Shown here: positions 42,919 through 52,747 of the stretch, piece after piece
How positions within the stretch are numbered: the stretch's first letter is position 1
Layout of the letters: each line of letters starts with the position of its first letter
Origin: JAXLXE01 sp046328115
Lineage (GTDB): Bacteria > Chloroflexota > UBA6077 > JACCZL01
Assembly (NCBI GenBank): GCA_046328115.1
Contig: JAXLXE010000002.1
Span: 310,001-374,000 of the forward strand
Direction of reading: 5' to 3'
DNA: 64,000 bases
Notes under the pieces: generated by a model
What the model saw: the letters and a program-made list of their open reading frames with translations, nothing else
What the model was told of the DNA's origin: nothing
Databases searched by the model: none
Position numbers and translations under genes: made by a program

Positions 42919-45900
42919 CTACGGGCGCCGGTGGGGCACGCCGGGTTTCCCTCCCGTGGACGTCCCTCCCCTCCCGTCCGGAGGCTCAGGCGCCGGCTGT
43001 CCGAGCGAGGCTACGGGCCAGCTATAGGTCGGCGATACGTTCCCGGCAGCATCGCGGAACTGGACGAAAACATCTCGGCCAGACGCGAACCCCCAGTTAG
43101 CTCCAGTGCTGTACGGTTGCCAGGAGCAACCCGAAAAGCCCGCGTTGTCGCAGATCCGCATGTGGGTCACACCACTGCCACCCGCGTCATCCGTCGCCGA
43201 GAGCGTCAACGTGGGCGTCGCCACACTCGCGGAAACCGCGCCCACGCTGCTGGCCGCGGCGGCTCGTGAGACGCTGCCGGTGGGTGCGTTCACGTCCAGG
43301 ATGATCGTGTCCGTAACGTTGCCCGGCACCACCGCGCCATTCTCGTCACGATACCTCACGTACACCGTCGGCGAGATGAGATACGTCCCGTAGTTGATGA
43401 TGGTCCAGGCCTTCTCCGTGTTGAACGGCTCCCAGACGGCGCCGCCGAAGCCCCCGTCGTTGCTGATCATCATCTGTGTCGTCTTCGGCCTGGCAGCCAG
43501 GAAGAGCTGAACGCCGGTCGTCCGCGAATACACATCGCCGTTCGCTATCGACACCGAGTAGTCGCTCCCCTTCGTGGGGTCCACCGTAATCGAGTCGCTG
43601 GCCGTGTGGATAACGGTGCCTGCCCCATTCCGATAACGGGCGTGCATGGTGCCCAGTCCAGTGCCGTTCGGTAGCGTCCAGCTGCGCGAGAGCGCAAACG
43701 GCTCCCACGCCGTCCACGCGCTCCCGTCCTGCGAGAAGCTCATCTCGACGACACCCGGCAGCGCGGTCTCGTCAGGAGAGCGCCCAAACACGTTGACAGA
43801 AGTGGTCGCCACCGCCCCACCGTTGATGGAGAAGACGGCGGAGCCAGGGCTCATCCGCCGAGACTCGAACGCGCCAGCGTCACACGCTGCACCCTGGGCA
43901 CGCACCACCCCTCGCTGGTCCTCGGACGGAGCGGGACAGCCGGACGCTTCAAGATCAAGCGCCACGCTTCCAACACCCAGACTGTGCGTCTTCGTACTGC
44001 CGCCGTTGTTCTGCAGGGGGCCAAGGGCGGGATCTACCCCGGAGATGTCACCAGTCGTCGTTCCGCCAATCACACAGCCGCCCGTCGACTCAATGACGTT
44101 GAAGCCGAGCGACCCGAGTGCTCCAAAACAGTCACCGCCCGCCGTGCTGTCGGCCACGATCGATGAACGGATACTCACGGTCCCGTTGCCGTTGTAGATG
44201 CCTCCGCCGCGACTCGCTCCATTGCCGGCAATCGTGACGTGGGTCAACGAGAGGGAGGGCGCAACCGCGGCAGCATCGTTCTGCACGCGAGCTCCGCCGC
44301 CATCTCCAGTCCCGCCGCTGTTTCCGCTGATGGTCACGTTCGTCAGCGATGCCGTCGCGGCCGAGGTCGCGTCACCGCGGACCACAAGTCCGCCACCGCC
44401 CGTCGCACCCGAATTCCCGCTGATGGTAACGCGATTCAGCGTGGCATTGCCGGATCTCGTCACGTTCACGCCGCCACCAACCGCGCTGGAGGTGTTGCCG
44501 ACGATGGAGACATCTGTCAGGCTCGTCACGCCGGACACGGAGATCCCTCCGTTATTGCCACCGAGAGCCTTGTTGCCCACGATGCTGCCACGGATCATCG
44601 TCAGCGCAGCGTGCGGGCCCGAGCTGTTGCTCACGATGATCCCGGCCGAGTTCGTCGCCGATTCGTTGCCCTGCACCGTCACGTCGGTAAGTGTCACCGC
44701 GCCAGCACCCGTGATGTTGAGACCTGCGCCGCTGGCGAATCCCGCGGCCCCCAGCGTTGTGGTGTTGTTCGCGATGACGGTGTTGGTGATCGCACTCGGA
44801 TCGGCCGCGAGAATGGATGCCCCTCCGCCGCTTCCGTTCAAGGCCTTGTTGTTGGTGATAGTGCTGTCGACGATCGTCAGTGGCGACTGACTCGAGATGC
44901 CGCCGCCATTGCTGCCGGCCTGATTGCCATCCACCGTAACGCGCGTCAGCGTGATTTCGCCGGTCGAAGACGCATTCAGTCCCGCCCCGGCCGCCTGGTT
45001 GAACGACCCCAGCGTCGTCGAATTGTTGGAGATGACCGTGTCCGTGAATGAGGTCGACTGATCAGAATTCAGCCCGACGCCCCCACCAGCGCCGTTGAGC
45101 GCCTTGTTCCCCGTGAGCGAGCTGTTGGATACCGTCAGCGGCGCCGAGCTGAAGACGCCGCCGCCCGTCTTGTCAGCCTGATTGTTGCTCACGGTGACAC
45201 GCGTCAGCGTGACGCGCCCCGTAGAGAAAGTGTTGAGCCCTGCGCCGTTCGCAAAGCCATTCACGCCCAGCTTCGCGAAGTTCCCGGAGATCGTCGAATC
45301 CACAATGGTGCTCGTCAGCGTTGTACCCAGATTGATGCCGCCACCACTGCCATCCAGGGCGGTATTGCCACTAATCGTGGTATTGCTGATCGTGAGCGGG
45401 CCGTTGACGTTCATCCCCCCGCCACTGTAGGCGGCCTGGTTCCCTGTCATCGTCACGCGAGTCAGCGTGATCCGCCCGTTGCTCGAACCGCTGATGGCGC
45501 CGCCGTACGCCCCGCTCGATGTCCCCTTGATCGCCTGATTGCTCGAGATCTCCGTGTCTGTGAGCACGGTCGGCAGGCCGGTATTGATCATGAGCCCGCC
45601 GCCGCTGCCGTTGCTCGCCTTGTTCCCCGTGATCTTGCTTCCGTTCTGGATCGTCAGCGTGCCGCTGCTGTTGATCCCCCCTCCACTACCGGAGGCCTCA
45701 TTGCTGCTAATGAACACGGCATCCAGCGTCAGCGTGCCCGCCGTGGAGATTGCGCCGCCCGATCCACTCGCCAGCCCGTGCTGTACCGTGAGTTTCTTCA
45801 ACGTGACGGTGGTCGACGACGCCACCGAGAACGGACGTATCGCCGAGTTTCCATCGATGATCGTCGTGGCGGCCGAGTCGCCCTCCACGGTGATCGCGCT

Positions 45901-46164
45901 GCTCAGCGAAAGGGCAGCCCCAAGCGTGATGGTGCCCGCGGGCACCACAACCGTATCGGCGTCGACGTTGAAGTTGGCCTCAGCGATCGCCGCCCGAAGC
46001 GTGCACAGCCCGTTCCCGGTAACGGTCTCGCACACGCCATCCCCGACCAGCGCATCCGTGGCATCGCCCAGGTCGTTCACGGTGTACGTCGCGGCGAACG
46101 CGGCCGTCGGACTGATCAGGACCACAGCCAGCGCGATGACGAAAGCAGGCCACGGTATCGCCAC
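42919..46164 (-). CDS. Large secreted CSLREA/right-handed beta-helix surface protein
   Basis: 1081 residues from GTG 46164, chosen because GGGAGGA lies 6 nt upstream; an ATG at 46179 is the alternative. Signal peptide IPWPAFVIALAVVLISPTAA, then the CSLREA-type motif GLCTLRAAIAEANFNVDADT. Residues about 100-740 are polymorphic-outer-membrane/pectate-lyase-like beta-helix repeats with a period of about 86 residues (VTLTRVTVSNNQADKTGGG, then PLTVSNSSLTGNKALNGAGG). A choice-of-anchor segment (LGPLQNNGGSTKTHSLG...ALD) and Ig-like repeats with the I-S-N/C-D/N-x-G-F motif complete the C-terminus. Probably an extracellular adhesin or wall-associated protein. The 5'-end neighbour is 490 bp away. Confidence 0.88.
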   Translation of the reverse strand: MAIPWPAFVIALAVVLISPTAAFAATYTVNDLGDATDALVGDGVCETVTGNGLCTLRAAIAEANFNVDADTVVVPAGTITLGAALSLSSAITVEGDSAATTIIDGNSAIRPFSVASSTTVTLKKLTVQHGLASGSGGAISTAGTLTLDAVFISSNEASGSGGGINSSGTLTIQNGSKITGNKASNGSGGGLMINTGLPTVLTDTEISSNQAIKGTSSGAYGGAISGSSNGRITLTRVTMTGNQAAYSGGGMNVNGPLTISNTTISGNTALDGSGGGINLGTTLTSTIVDSTISGNFAKLGVNGFANGAGLNTFSTGRVTLTRVTVSNNQADKTGGGVFSSAPLTVSNSSLTGNKALNGAGGGVGLNSDQSTSFTDTVISNNSTTLGSFNQAAGAGLNASSTGEITLTRVTVDGNQAGSNGGGISSQSPLTIVDSTITNNKALNGSGGGASILAADPSAITNTVIANNTTTLGAAGFASGAGLNITGAGAVTLTDVTVQGNESATNSAGIIVSNSSGPHAALTMIRGSIVGNKALGGNNGGISVSGVTSLTDVSIVGNTSSAVGGGVNVTRSGNATLNRVTISGNSGATGGGGLVVRGDATSAATASLTNVTISGNSGGTGDGGGARVQNDAAAVAPSLSLTHVTIAGNGASRGGGIYNGNGTVSIRSSIVADSTAGGDCFGALGSLGFNVIESTGGCVIGGTTTGDISGVDPALGPLQNNGGSTKTHSLGVGSVALDLEASGCPAPSEDQRGVVRAQGAACDAGAFESRRMSPGSAVFSINGGAVATTSVNVFGRSPDETALPGVVEMSFSQDGSAWTAWEPFALSRSWTLPNGTGLGTMHARYRNGAGTVIHTASDSITVDPTKGSDYSVSIANGDVYSRTTGVQLFLAARPKTTQMMISNDGGFGGAVWEPFNTEKAWTIINYGTYLISPTVYVRYRDENGAVVPGNVTDTIILDVNAPTGSVSRAAAASSVGAVSASVATPTLTLSATDDAGGSGVTHMRICDNAGFSGCSWQPYSTGANWGFASGRDVFVQFRDAAGNVSPTYSWPVASLGQPAPEPPDGRGGTSTGGKPGVPHRRP

Positions 46165-46654
46165 GATGCGTCCTCCCATAGGGCCGTTCCGCCCAGTATA
46201 CGCAGTCCCGACAATGAGAGCTAGCCTTGCATTGCATAGAATTAGCTCTGGACAGAACATCGTGGCGAAAACGCGACAGCACGACCATTTCGAGCCGTTT
46301 CCCGGGCCACGGTCGTCGTCCGGCTAGCCCATCGCCCCTAGCGCGTCAGCCCGCGCCTGGCGGCTGCCAGGCTCACTCGCCCCCAGTCTTCTCCGAGAGG
46401 TCGAATGCTGTGTCCTGGCCAGTGCCGAGCGAAGGCGCCTCATGGGCGCTACGCGGCATCCTAACGCGATGTCAACCGCGCGCCTAGACATGGGTGCGCC
46501 CCAGATCGCACGCAACGTTCGCGTCACCTCCCACCATCGCACCCATCGGGACCGTGCAGGTCATCTCAAGCGCGGATCTCAAACCCGGCTCCAGGCCGCG
46601 TCCTCCACGCAACGACGTACTCCACTACTCTGCCATGGCCGCGGCCGATCGCCC
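46165..46654. other. Non-coding gap upstream of the beta-helix protein
   Basis: 490 bp between the beta-helix gene start and the end of the amidohydrolase. Contains no supported gene, RNA or clear hairpin; open frames here are short and antisense or out of phase. It must carry the beta-helix promoter, but no convincing -35/-10 pair was found. Confidence 0.6.
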
Positions 46655-47632
46655 CTATCCGCTCAGGCCCAGCAGCCGCAGCGCGTTCCCGCTCTTGATC
46701 AGCGCCCGCTCAGCCTCGCTCAGCCCCGCGATCTCCTCCACCAGATCCACCGGGTTCTCCTGCCCCATGTCAAACGGATAGTCCGTCCCCAGCACCACGT
46801 GATCGGCCCCCATCACCCGTACCAGGTGCGCCACGGCCGGCGAGTCGAACACCAGGTTGTCAATGTACAGCCGGCGCAGATACTCAATGGGCGGCCGCGG
46901 AATGGTCGCCATCTCCGGTCGCACCTCGTGGCCGTGAACCGTCCGGCTGAAGTAAGACGGCAGGTACCCGCCCCCGTGAGCCGCCACCACCAGCAGGTTC
47001 GGGAAGCGCTCCAGCACGCCGCCAAAGATGAGGTTCGTCAGCGCGATGGTCGTGTCCAGCGGATTGCCGATCACGTTGCCCAGGTAGTACTTCGCCACAC
47101 GCCTGCCCAGGGTCGTCCCGGCCGGGTGGATGAAGATCGGCGCGCGCAGTCGCTCCGCCGTCGCCCAGAACGGATCCAGCGAGCGGTCATCCAGATCCAT
47201 CTCCTCCGCGCGCGTCCCGATCTCCACGCCACGCATGCCCAGCGACCCCACGGCGCTCTCCAGTTGCCGCGCAGCCAGGGTCGGGTACTGGAGCGACACA
47301 TGACACAGGCCCACGAATCGGTCACGATTCGTGGCACAGATCTCCGCCACGTGCTCATTCGAAGCCGCGACGATGGCGTCAGACCGCTCCTCATCCGCCC
47401 AGTAGGCGTAGTTCGGCGCGGGACTGATGGCCTGCATGTCCACCCGCTCGCGGTCCATCGTCTGCAGGCGCACGCTCAGGTCGGTGAACGCCTCGTGGTA
47501 GCGCGTCCGCGCCAGCATCTCGTTGTGGGGGTTTCCGTCGCCCCCGGGGTTGTTCGGCGCGGCGGCGATGAGCTCCGCCGCCTTCGGGCTCTGCGCGTGC
47601 GCGTGAAAATCCACGGTCGCCGGACGTGCCAT
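46655..47632 (-). CDS. Amidohydrolase of the ACMSD family
   Basis: 325 residues. Metal-dependent TIM barrel: ATVDFHAHAQSP (H-x-H), DMQAISPAPNYAYW, NRDRFVGLCHVSLQYP, IFIHPAG (His), LLVVAAHGGGYLPSYFSR and VVLGTDYPFDMG (Asp). Resembles 2-amino-3-carboxymuconate-6-semialdehyde decarboxylase and gamma-resorcylate decarboxylase-like enzymes, so it probably decarboxylates or hydrolyses an aromatic-derived acid. No pathway partners nearby. Confidence 0.9.
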   Translation of the reverse strand: MARPATVDFHAHAQSPKAAELIAAAPNNPGGDGNPHNEMLARTRYHEAFTDLSVRLQTMDRERVDMQAISPAPNYAYWADEERSDAIVAASNEHVAEICATNRDRFVGLCHVSLQYPTLAARQLESAVGSLGMRGVEIGTRAEEMDLDDRSLDPFWATAERLRAPIFIHPAGTTLGRRVAKYYLGNVIGNPLDTTIALTNLIFGGVLERFPNLLVVAAHGGGYLPSYFSRTVHGHEVRPEMATIPRPPIEYLRRLYIDNLVFDSPAVAHLVRVMGADHVVLGTDYPFDMGQENPVDLVEEIAGLSEAERALIKSGNALRLLGLSG

Positions 47633-47686
47633 CGCTGCCCTCCAGGTGAGACACCCCTCACCGCAAACCGAGCATAACCCAATCCG

Positions 47687-47965
47687 TTAGTCTCGTCGCC
47701 CGTCCGATCCTCGCGGCATCCGGTTACCACGGAAGGTCGCTCCGACCCAGTCCGGTAGCTCTATCCCGTACCGCTCACGCACCAAACCCCGCAGCACCTC
47801 GCAGTCCGTCTGCTCCGGGTGCCGCGCCCGGTAGCCTGCCTCATGGAGGGCCCTGGCTCGCGCGCTCAGCTCGCGGCAGATCTCCAGCCTACGAACCGGC
47901 CCAAGGCGGCGGTGGATCTCCACCTGGATCTCGTGCGCCTCCGGACTCGTGTCAAGCGGGATCAC
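47687..47965 (-). CDS. Small conserved hypothetical protein
   Basis: 92 residues from GTG 47965. The open frame continues upstream to 48787 but that part is antisense to fdrA, so the start is set here. Sequence IPLDTSPEAHEIQVEIHRRL and ICRELSARARALHEAGYRAR with HPEQTDCEVLRGLVRERYG matches a common short family in Chloroflexota and cyanobacteria, often next to Uma2 or toxin-antitoxin-like genes. Helical, no catalytic motif. Divergent from fdrA. Confidence 0.7.
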   Translation of the reverse strand: MIPLDTSPEAHEIQVEIHRRLGPVRRLEICRELSARARALHEAGYRARHPEQTDCEVLRGLVRERYGIELPDWVGATFRGNRMPRGSDGRRD

Positions 47966-48094
47966 GCCTTCAGTGTACCAGCGGTCGGCGTCACCGCCTG
48001 GCGCCAGATGCTTCGTGACAGATCCTCGATTTCCGACCGCCGCCCGGCGATAATGGCCCATGCCGCGACCTGATCGCCCCCAGGACGCCCCCGC

Positions 48095-49573
48095 GTGACC
48101 GTCTCGCGCTGGCTCGTCAAGCCGAACACTTACCGAGATTCCGTCGAGCTCATGCGCATTGCCGCCCAGCTCGAGCAAGCCCCTGGCGTCACCACCGCCG
48201 CGCTCCTCATGGCCACACCGGCCAATCTCGAGCTGCTCCAGAAGTCCGGCCTGCTCGATGCGTCCCTCGGCGAGGCCCGTCCAAACGACCTCATAACTGC
48301 CATCCGCGCCGACGACGATGGCGCCGCCGCCGCCGCCATCACCAGCGCCGAAGCCCTGTTGTCCGGGGGCGCAACCACCGCCCGCGCCCACGGCACGGCC
48401 GCCACCGCCCCGCCCACCACCATCGCCGACGCCGTCCGCGAGAGCCCCGCGGCAAACCTCGCCATCATCTCCACCCCCGGTCCGTACGCCGCTGCTGAGG
48501 CCATGAAGGCCCTCAAGCGCGGCCTTCACGTCTTCCTCTTTAGTGACAACGTTCCCGCCATCGAGGAGATCGAGCTCAAACAGCTTGCCCGCGCCCGCGA
48601 CCTCCTGGTCATGGGCCCGGACTGCGGCACTGCCATCCTGGACCGCATCCCGCTGGGCTTCGCCAACGTCGTCCGACCCGGACCAATCGGCCTCGTTGGC
48701 GCGTCCGGCACCGGCCTCCAGGAGGTGAGCTGCCTCATCGATCGGCTGGGCAGCGGCGTATCGCAGATCATCGGGGTCGGTGGACACGATCTCAGCGACG
48801 AGGTCGGCGGCCTGATGATGCTCTCCGCCATCGAGCGCCTCGGCCGTGACCCAGACACCGCCGTCGTGGTGCTGGTCTCCAAACCGCCCTCGCGGCGGGT
48901 CACCTCAATCGTGCGGGCGGCCGCCCGCGCGACCGGCCAGCCCACCGTCGAGATGCTCCTGGGCGCCCCTCCGCTCACGGACGACTCCATCGTCTCTGCT
49001 GCCTCCCTCGAAGAGGCCGCCGTCGGCGCGGTCGCCCTGGCCACGGGCCGCGAGCCGCCCGCGCTCGGCCATGCGTCCGCCACGCGACCCGCCCCGGTGA
49101 AGGGCCGCATCCTTGGCCTCTTCAGCGGCGGCACGCTTTGTTCCGAGGCGGAGGTCCTGCTCGCCCGCCACGTCCCATCCGTTCCACGTGAGCTCATCGA
49201 TCTGGGCGCCGACGAGTACACCGTCGGCCGACCGCACCCCATGATCGATCCGCGCCTGCGCTCCGACCTGATCGCGCGCGCCGCCGCCGACCCAGACGTC
49301 GGCGTGATCCTCCTGGATGTGGTGCTCGGCCACGGCAGCCACCCAGACCCCGCCGGCGCCCTCGTAGGCGCCATCGCCACCGCGCAAGAACGCTCGGCCG
49401 CCAACGCGCGATCCCTCCGCTTCGTGGCCTCCGTGTGCGGCACCGAGGCCGACCCCCAGCTCCTCTCCCGCCAGGAAGCGACACTGGCCAACGCTGGCGT
49501 GCTGCTGGCCCCCAGCAATGCCCGCGCCGCAAGGCTCGCCGGGGTTCTCGCAAGCGGCGAAGGCACGCCATGA
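48095..49573 (+). CDS. fdrA: FdrA-like acyl-CoA-synthetase-fold protein (AllF-type)
   Basis: 492 residues, GTG start. Fold of succinyl-CoA synthetase alpha/beta: LVKPNTYRDSVELMRIAAQL, LVMGPDCGTAILD, IGLVGASGTGLQEVSCLIDR, IIGVGGHDLSDEVGGLMML and ILLDVVLGHGSHPDPAGALV are FdrA hallmarks. In E. coli FdrA (AllF) is a subunit of oxamate carbamoyltransferase with AllG (DUF1116) and AllH (DUF2877), ending allantoin breakdown. Here it overlaps the DUF1116 gene by ATGA and a carbamate kinase follows, so carbamoyl transfer yielding carbamoyl phosphate is likely. No DUF2877 gene is present in the operon. Confidence 0.9.
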   Translation: MTVSRWLVKPNTYRDSVELMRIAAQLEQAPGVTTAALLMATPANLELLQKSGLLDASLGEARPNDLITAIRADDDGAAAAAITSAEALLSGGATTARAHGTAATAPPTTIADAVRESPAANLAIISTPGPYAAAEAMKALKRGLHVFLFSDNVPAIEEIELKQLARARDLLVMGPDCGTAILDRIPLGFANVVRPGPIGLVGASGTGLQEVSCLIDRLGSGVSQIIGVGGHDLSDEVGGLMMLSAIERLGRDPDTAVVVLVSKPPSRRVTSIVRAAARATGQPTVEMLLGAPPLTDDSIVSAASLEEAAVGAVALATGREPPALGHASATRPAPVKGRILGLFSGGTLCSEAEVLLARHVPSVPRELIDLGADEYTVGRPHPMIDPRLRSDLIARAAADPDVGVILLDVVLGHGSHPDPAGALVGAIATAQERSAANARSLRFVASVCGTEADPQLLSRQEATLANAGVLLAPSNARAARLAGVLASGEGTP

Positions 49574-51012
49574 CGCATCTACTGCCGGGTGGTGTCCACG
49601 CCATCAACGTAGGCGTCGCCGAGTTCGCCCTGGCCCCGCGCACGGCCGGCGCCCAGGTTACCCAGCTAGACTGGCGTCCACCCGCCGAGGGCGACCGTGA
49701 GCTAGGCCTGCTCCTCGCCCGCCTGGAAGACGATCCATCCGACCAGCACGGCAAGCTCGTGAAGGAGGCGAACGCCCGGGCCCTGGAACGACTGCTGGCG
49801 GCGAAGCCCACCCTGATCGAGATCGCCCCAGCGGCGCAGGCCATCCCCGCCCTCTCCGAGCGTCGACTCCTCCACGCCGGCCCGCCCATCGAGTGGGACC
49901 GCATGTGCGGCCCCATGCGTGGCGCGCTCATCGGTGCCGCGCTCTTCGAGGGCTGGGCCACCGATCCCGCCGACGCGTCCTCCCTGCTCGCCAGCGGCAC
50001 CATCGCACTCGAGCCCTGCCACCACCACGGCGCGGTGGGGCCCATGGCCGGCGTGATCTCGCCCTCCATGCCCGTGGTCGTCGTCGAGAATTCCGCACAG
50101 CGGAACCGGGCGTACTCGAACCTCAACGAGGGGCTGGGAGCCGTCCTCCGCTTCGGCGCCTTCGGTCCGGAGGTGCTGGAAAGGCTCCGCTGGCAGCGCG
50201 ATGTCCTGGGCCCCGCGCTCGCGTCGACCATCGCGCGATCCGGGCCGATAGACCTCGGCGCCATCACCGCGCAGGCGCTCCAGATGGGCGACGAGTGCCA
50301 CAACCGCAACGTCGCCGCGACGTCCCTGCTGACTCGGCTGCTCGCCCCAGCGGTCGTGCGCTCGACCCCGCCTGACACCGCCGCGGCGATCCTGGACTGC
50401 CTCGGCGGCAACAACCACTTCTACCTCAACCTCTCCATGGCCGCGTGCAAGTCGGCACTGGACGCCGCCCATGGGATCCCCGGCTCCACCCTGGTCACCG
50501 CCATGGCCAGGAACGGCGTGGACTTCGGCATCCGCGTCAGCGGGACCGGCGATCGCTGGTTCACCGCGCCCAGCACCGTGCCAGATGGCCTCTACTTCCC
50601 CGGCTACGGCCCGGCTGACGCCAACCCCGACCTCGGCGACAGCGCCATCACCGAGACCTTCGGCATCGGCGGTTTCGCCATGGCCGGCGCACCCGCGATC
50701 GTACGCTTCGTCGGCGGCACCCCGGCCGATGCCGCCGAGCACACCCGCCAGATGGGCCGCATCACGCTGGGCAGCAACCCGAACTACCAGATCCCATCCC
50801 TGGACTTCACGGGCACGCCAACGGGCATCGACCTCCGCCGCGTCCTCGATACCGGGGTCGCGCCCGTCATCAATACGGGGATCGCCCACCGTGAGGCCGG
50901 CATCGGCCAGATCGGCGCGGGCATCGCCCGTGCTCCCATGGCCTGCTTCGCCCAGGCGCTCGTCGCCATCGGCAACAGCCTGGGACTCCACGTGCCCGGA
51001 GGCGATTCCTGA
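49570..51012 (+). CDS. DUF1116 protein (AllG/YlbE-type carbamoyltransferase subunit)
   Basis: 480 residues from ATG 49570, in a 4-bp ATGA overlap with fdrA; upstream codons to 49435 are inside fdrA. Landmarks are INVGVAEFALAPRTAGAQVT, LDWRPPAEGD, PCHHHGAVGPMAGVISPSMP, GDECHNRNVAATSLLTRLLA, FYLNLSMAACKSALDAA, then FGIRVSGTGDRWFTAPS, as in YlbE/AllG. Expected partner of FdrA in a carbamoyl-transfer complex. Stop overlaps the carbamate kinase start (TGATG). Confidence 0.9.
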   Translation: MTHLLPGGVHAINVGVAEFALAPRTAGAQVTQLDWRPPAEGDRELGLLLARLEDDPSDQHGKLVKEANARALERLLAAKPTLIEIAPAAQAIPALSERRLLHAGPPIEWDRMCGPMRGALIGAALFEGWATDPADASSLLASGTIALEPCHHHGAVGPMAGVISPSMPVVVVENSAQRNRAYSNLNEGLGAVLRFGAFGPEVLERLRWQRDVLGPALASTIARSGPIDLGAITAQALQMGDECHNRNVAATSLLTRLLAPAVVRSTPPDTAAAILDCLGGNNHFYLNLSMAACKSALDAAHGIPGSTLVTAMARNGVDFGIRVSGTGDRWFTAPSTVPDGLYFPGYGPADANPDLGDSAITETFGIGGFAMAGAPAIVRFVGGTPADAAEHTRQMGRITLGSNPNYQIPSLDFTGTPTGIDLRRVLDTGVAPVINTGIAHREAGIGQIGAGIARAPMACFAQALVAIGNSLGLHVPGGDS

Positions 51013-51980
51013 TGCCCGAGAACCCGGGCCTTGAAAACGCGGTGCTGGTGGCGGTGGGGGGGAACGCCCTGATTCGTGACGGTCAGCAGGGCACCATCGC
51101 CGAGCAAGCGGAGAACGCCGCGGCCACCGCCGAGCACGTCGCCACGCTCGTCGCCACCGGCCGGCGCGTGCTGCTCACCCACGGCAACGGCCCCCAGGTC
51201 GGCTTCATCCTGCTCCGCTCCGAGCTAGCGCGTCACCACGAATTCACCCCCCAGCTCACGCTGGACATGGCCGTTGCCGACTCGGAGGGCGGCATCGGCT
51301 TCATCCTGGGCCGTTCGCTCACCAACGCGATGGCCCGCCGCGGCATGCCAGATCGCGTCGCCTGCCTGCTCACCCAGACCATCGTCTCCGCTGAAGACCC
51401 CGCCTTCGCCCACCCCACCAAACCCATCGGCCGCGCCTACACACCGGACGAGGCCGCCCGCCACATCAGCGAGGACGGCTGGGTCATGGTCGCGGAGACC
51501 GGCCGTGGCCTCCGTCGAGTCGTGCCTTCGCCCCATCCGCTCCGCATCGTCGAGACGGAGGCGGTCCGCGCCCTGCTGGCCGCGGGCTTCGCGGTCATCG
51601 CCGGCGGCGGTGGCGGCATACCGGTCGTAGAGCGCTCACCCGGCCACTATCAGGGCGTCGAGGCGGTCGTGGATAAGGACTTCGCGTCCGCCATGCTCGC
51701 CTCCTCCCTGGGCATCCCCACGCTGCTGCTCTGCACGTCCGTTCCCCGCGTAGCCATCCGATTCGGGCAACCAGACCAGCGCTGGCTCGACCGCCTGACA
51801 CCCGCTGAAGCGCGCTCGCACCTCGATCAGGGCGAGTTCCCTGAAGGAAGCATGGGACCCAAGATCCGCGCCGCGCTCGAGTTCATCGACCGCGGCGGGA
51901 AGGAGGCAATCGTCACCTCCCAGGAGTATCTGGAGGCCAGCCTGACTGGCAACGCGGGCACCCATATCGTGAAAGACTGA
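51012..51980 (+). CDS. arcC: Carbamate kinase
   Basis: 322 residues, normal length. Makes ATP from carbamoyl phosphate and ADP, releasing carbamate. AVLVAVGGNALIRDG at the N-terminus, GRRVLLTHGNGPQVGFILLR, then PSPHPLRIVETEAVRALLAA, FAVIAGGGGGIPVV, the GVEAVVDKDFASAMLASSLG segment and FPEGSMGPKIRAALEFIDRG. All catalytic segments are intact. Start codon shares bases with the DUF1116 stop, so the three genes are translated as a unit. Provides the energy-yielding last step of the operon. Confidence 0.95.
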   Translation: MPENPGLENAVLVAVGGNALIRDGQQGTIAEQAENAAATAEHVATLVATGRRVLLTHGNGPQVGFILLRSELARHHEFTPQLTLDMAVADSEGGIGFILGRSLTNAMARRGMPDRVACLLTQTIVSAEDPAFAHPTKPIGRAYTPDEAARHISEDGWVMVAETGRGLRRVVPSPHPLRIVETEAVRALLAAGFAVIAGGGGGIPVVERSPGHYQGVEAVVDKDFASAMLASSLGIPTLLLCTSVPRVAIRFGQPDQRWLDRLTPAEARSHLDQGEFPEGSMGPKIRAALEFIDRGGKEAIVTSQEYLEASLTGNAGTHIVKD

Positions 51981-52031
51981 TCGACGGCCGCCACCAGCGA
52001 CGCTGGCCGCCTGTGCTGTTTGGAGGGAACC

Positions 52032-52718
52032 ATGCCCAGTGTGACGGCCGAGCCGTACGAGTTCGAGTTCGACCCCGCGACCACCGCGCTGCTGATGATC
52101 GACTTCCAGCGCGACTTCGTGGATCCAGGTGGCTTTGGGGAGGCCCTGGGCAACGATGTCTCCCTGCTCCGCGCGGCCGTGCCGCCGGCCCTCGAGGTGC
52201 TCAAGGCCGCCCGCGCCGCCGGCGTTATGGTGATCCACACCCGCGAAGGCCACCGACCGGACCTGACGGACTGCCCGCCGGCCAAACTCGCCCGCGGCAA
52301 GTTGGACAACGGTATCGGTGACCCCGGCCCCATGGGCCGCATCCTGGTGCGTGGCGAATACGGCCACGACCTGGTGGACGAGCTAGCGCCGATCGCGGGC
52401 GAGCCCGTGGTGGACAAGCCGGGCAAGGGCTCCTTCTACGCCACCGACCTGGAAGCGATCCTGCGCAATGGCGGCATCGAGAAACTGGTGGTCTGCGGCG
52501 TGACCACGGAGGTCTGCGTGCACACCACCGTCCGCGAGGCCAACGACCGCGGGTTCGACTGCCTGGTGCTCTCGGACTGCGTCGCCTCGTACTTCCCGGA
52601 GTTCCAGCGCGTGGCCCTGGAGATGATCAAGGCCCAGGGCGGCATCTTCGGCTGGGTCGCCCCCTCTGAGGCGTTCCTGAAGGTCCTGCCCCAGCGCGCC
52701 GCCGCCACCGCTCGCTAA
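52032..52718 (+). CDS. Isochorismatase-fold amidohydrolase, biuret-hydrolase (BiuH)-like
   Basis: 228 residues from ATG 52032 with GGAGGG upstream; a TTG at 52020 is less likely. Cys-hydrolase triad: Asp24 in LLMIDFQRDF, Lys in VDKPGKGSF (129 or 132) and Cys162 in VCGVTTEVCVHTT. The run HTREGHRPDLTDCPPAK, GIGDPGPMGRILVRGE and VREANDRGFDCLVLSDC follows biuret hydrolase closely (HTREGHRPDL, GIGDPGPCGRILTRGE). BiuH turns biuret into allophanate plus ammonia; related members act on other carbamoyl amides. In this operon it probably feeds the carbamoyl-transfer step with a ureide-derived substrate. Inference on substrate only. Confidence 0.88.
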   Translation: MPSVTAEPYEFEFDPATTALLMIDFQRDFVDPGGFGEALGNDVSLLRAAVPPALEVLKAARAAGVMVIHTREGHRPDLTDCPPAKLARGKLDNGIGDPGPMGRILVRGEYGHDLVDELAPIAGEPVVDKPGKGSFYATDLEAILRNGGIEKLVVCGVTTEVCVHTTVREANDRGFDCLVLSDCVASYFPEFQRVALEMIKAQGGIFGWVAPSEAFLKVLPQRAAATAR

Positions 52719-52747
52719 CGCCCGCGATCAGCACAAGGAGCTCACAC

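Noticed and set aside
42919..46164. Possible CRISPR-like array in the regularly spaced repeats
   Set aside because: The periodicity is at protein level (beta-helix rungs of about 86 residues) with continuous coding; no identical short repeats with unique spacers and no cas genes.
47966..48787. N-terminal extension of the small minus-strand gene at 47687
   Set aside because: Lies antisense to fdrA and is Gly/Asp-rich; only the last 92 codons look like a real protein family.
48095..49573. FdrA as housekeeping succinyl-CoA ligase
   Set aside because: Partnered with DUF1116 and carbamate kinase and lacking a SucC/SucD pair; FdrA-specific motifs present.
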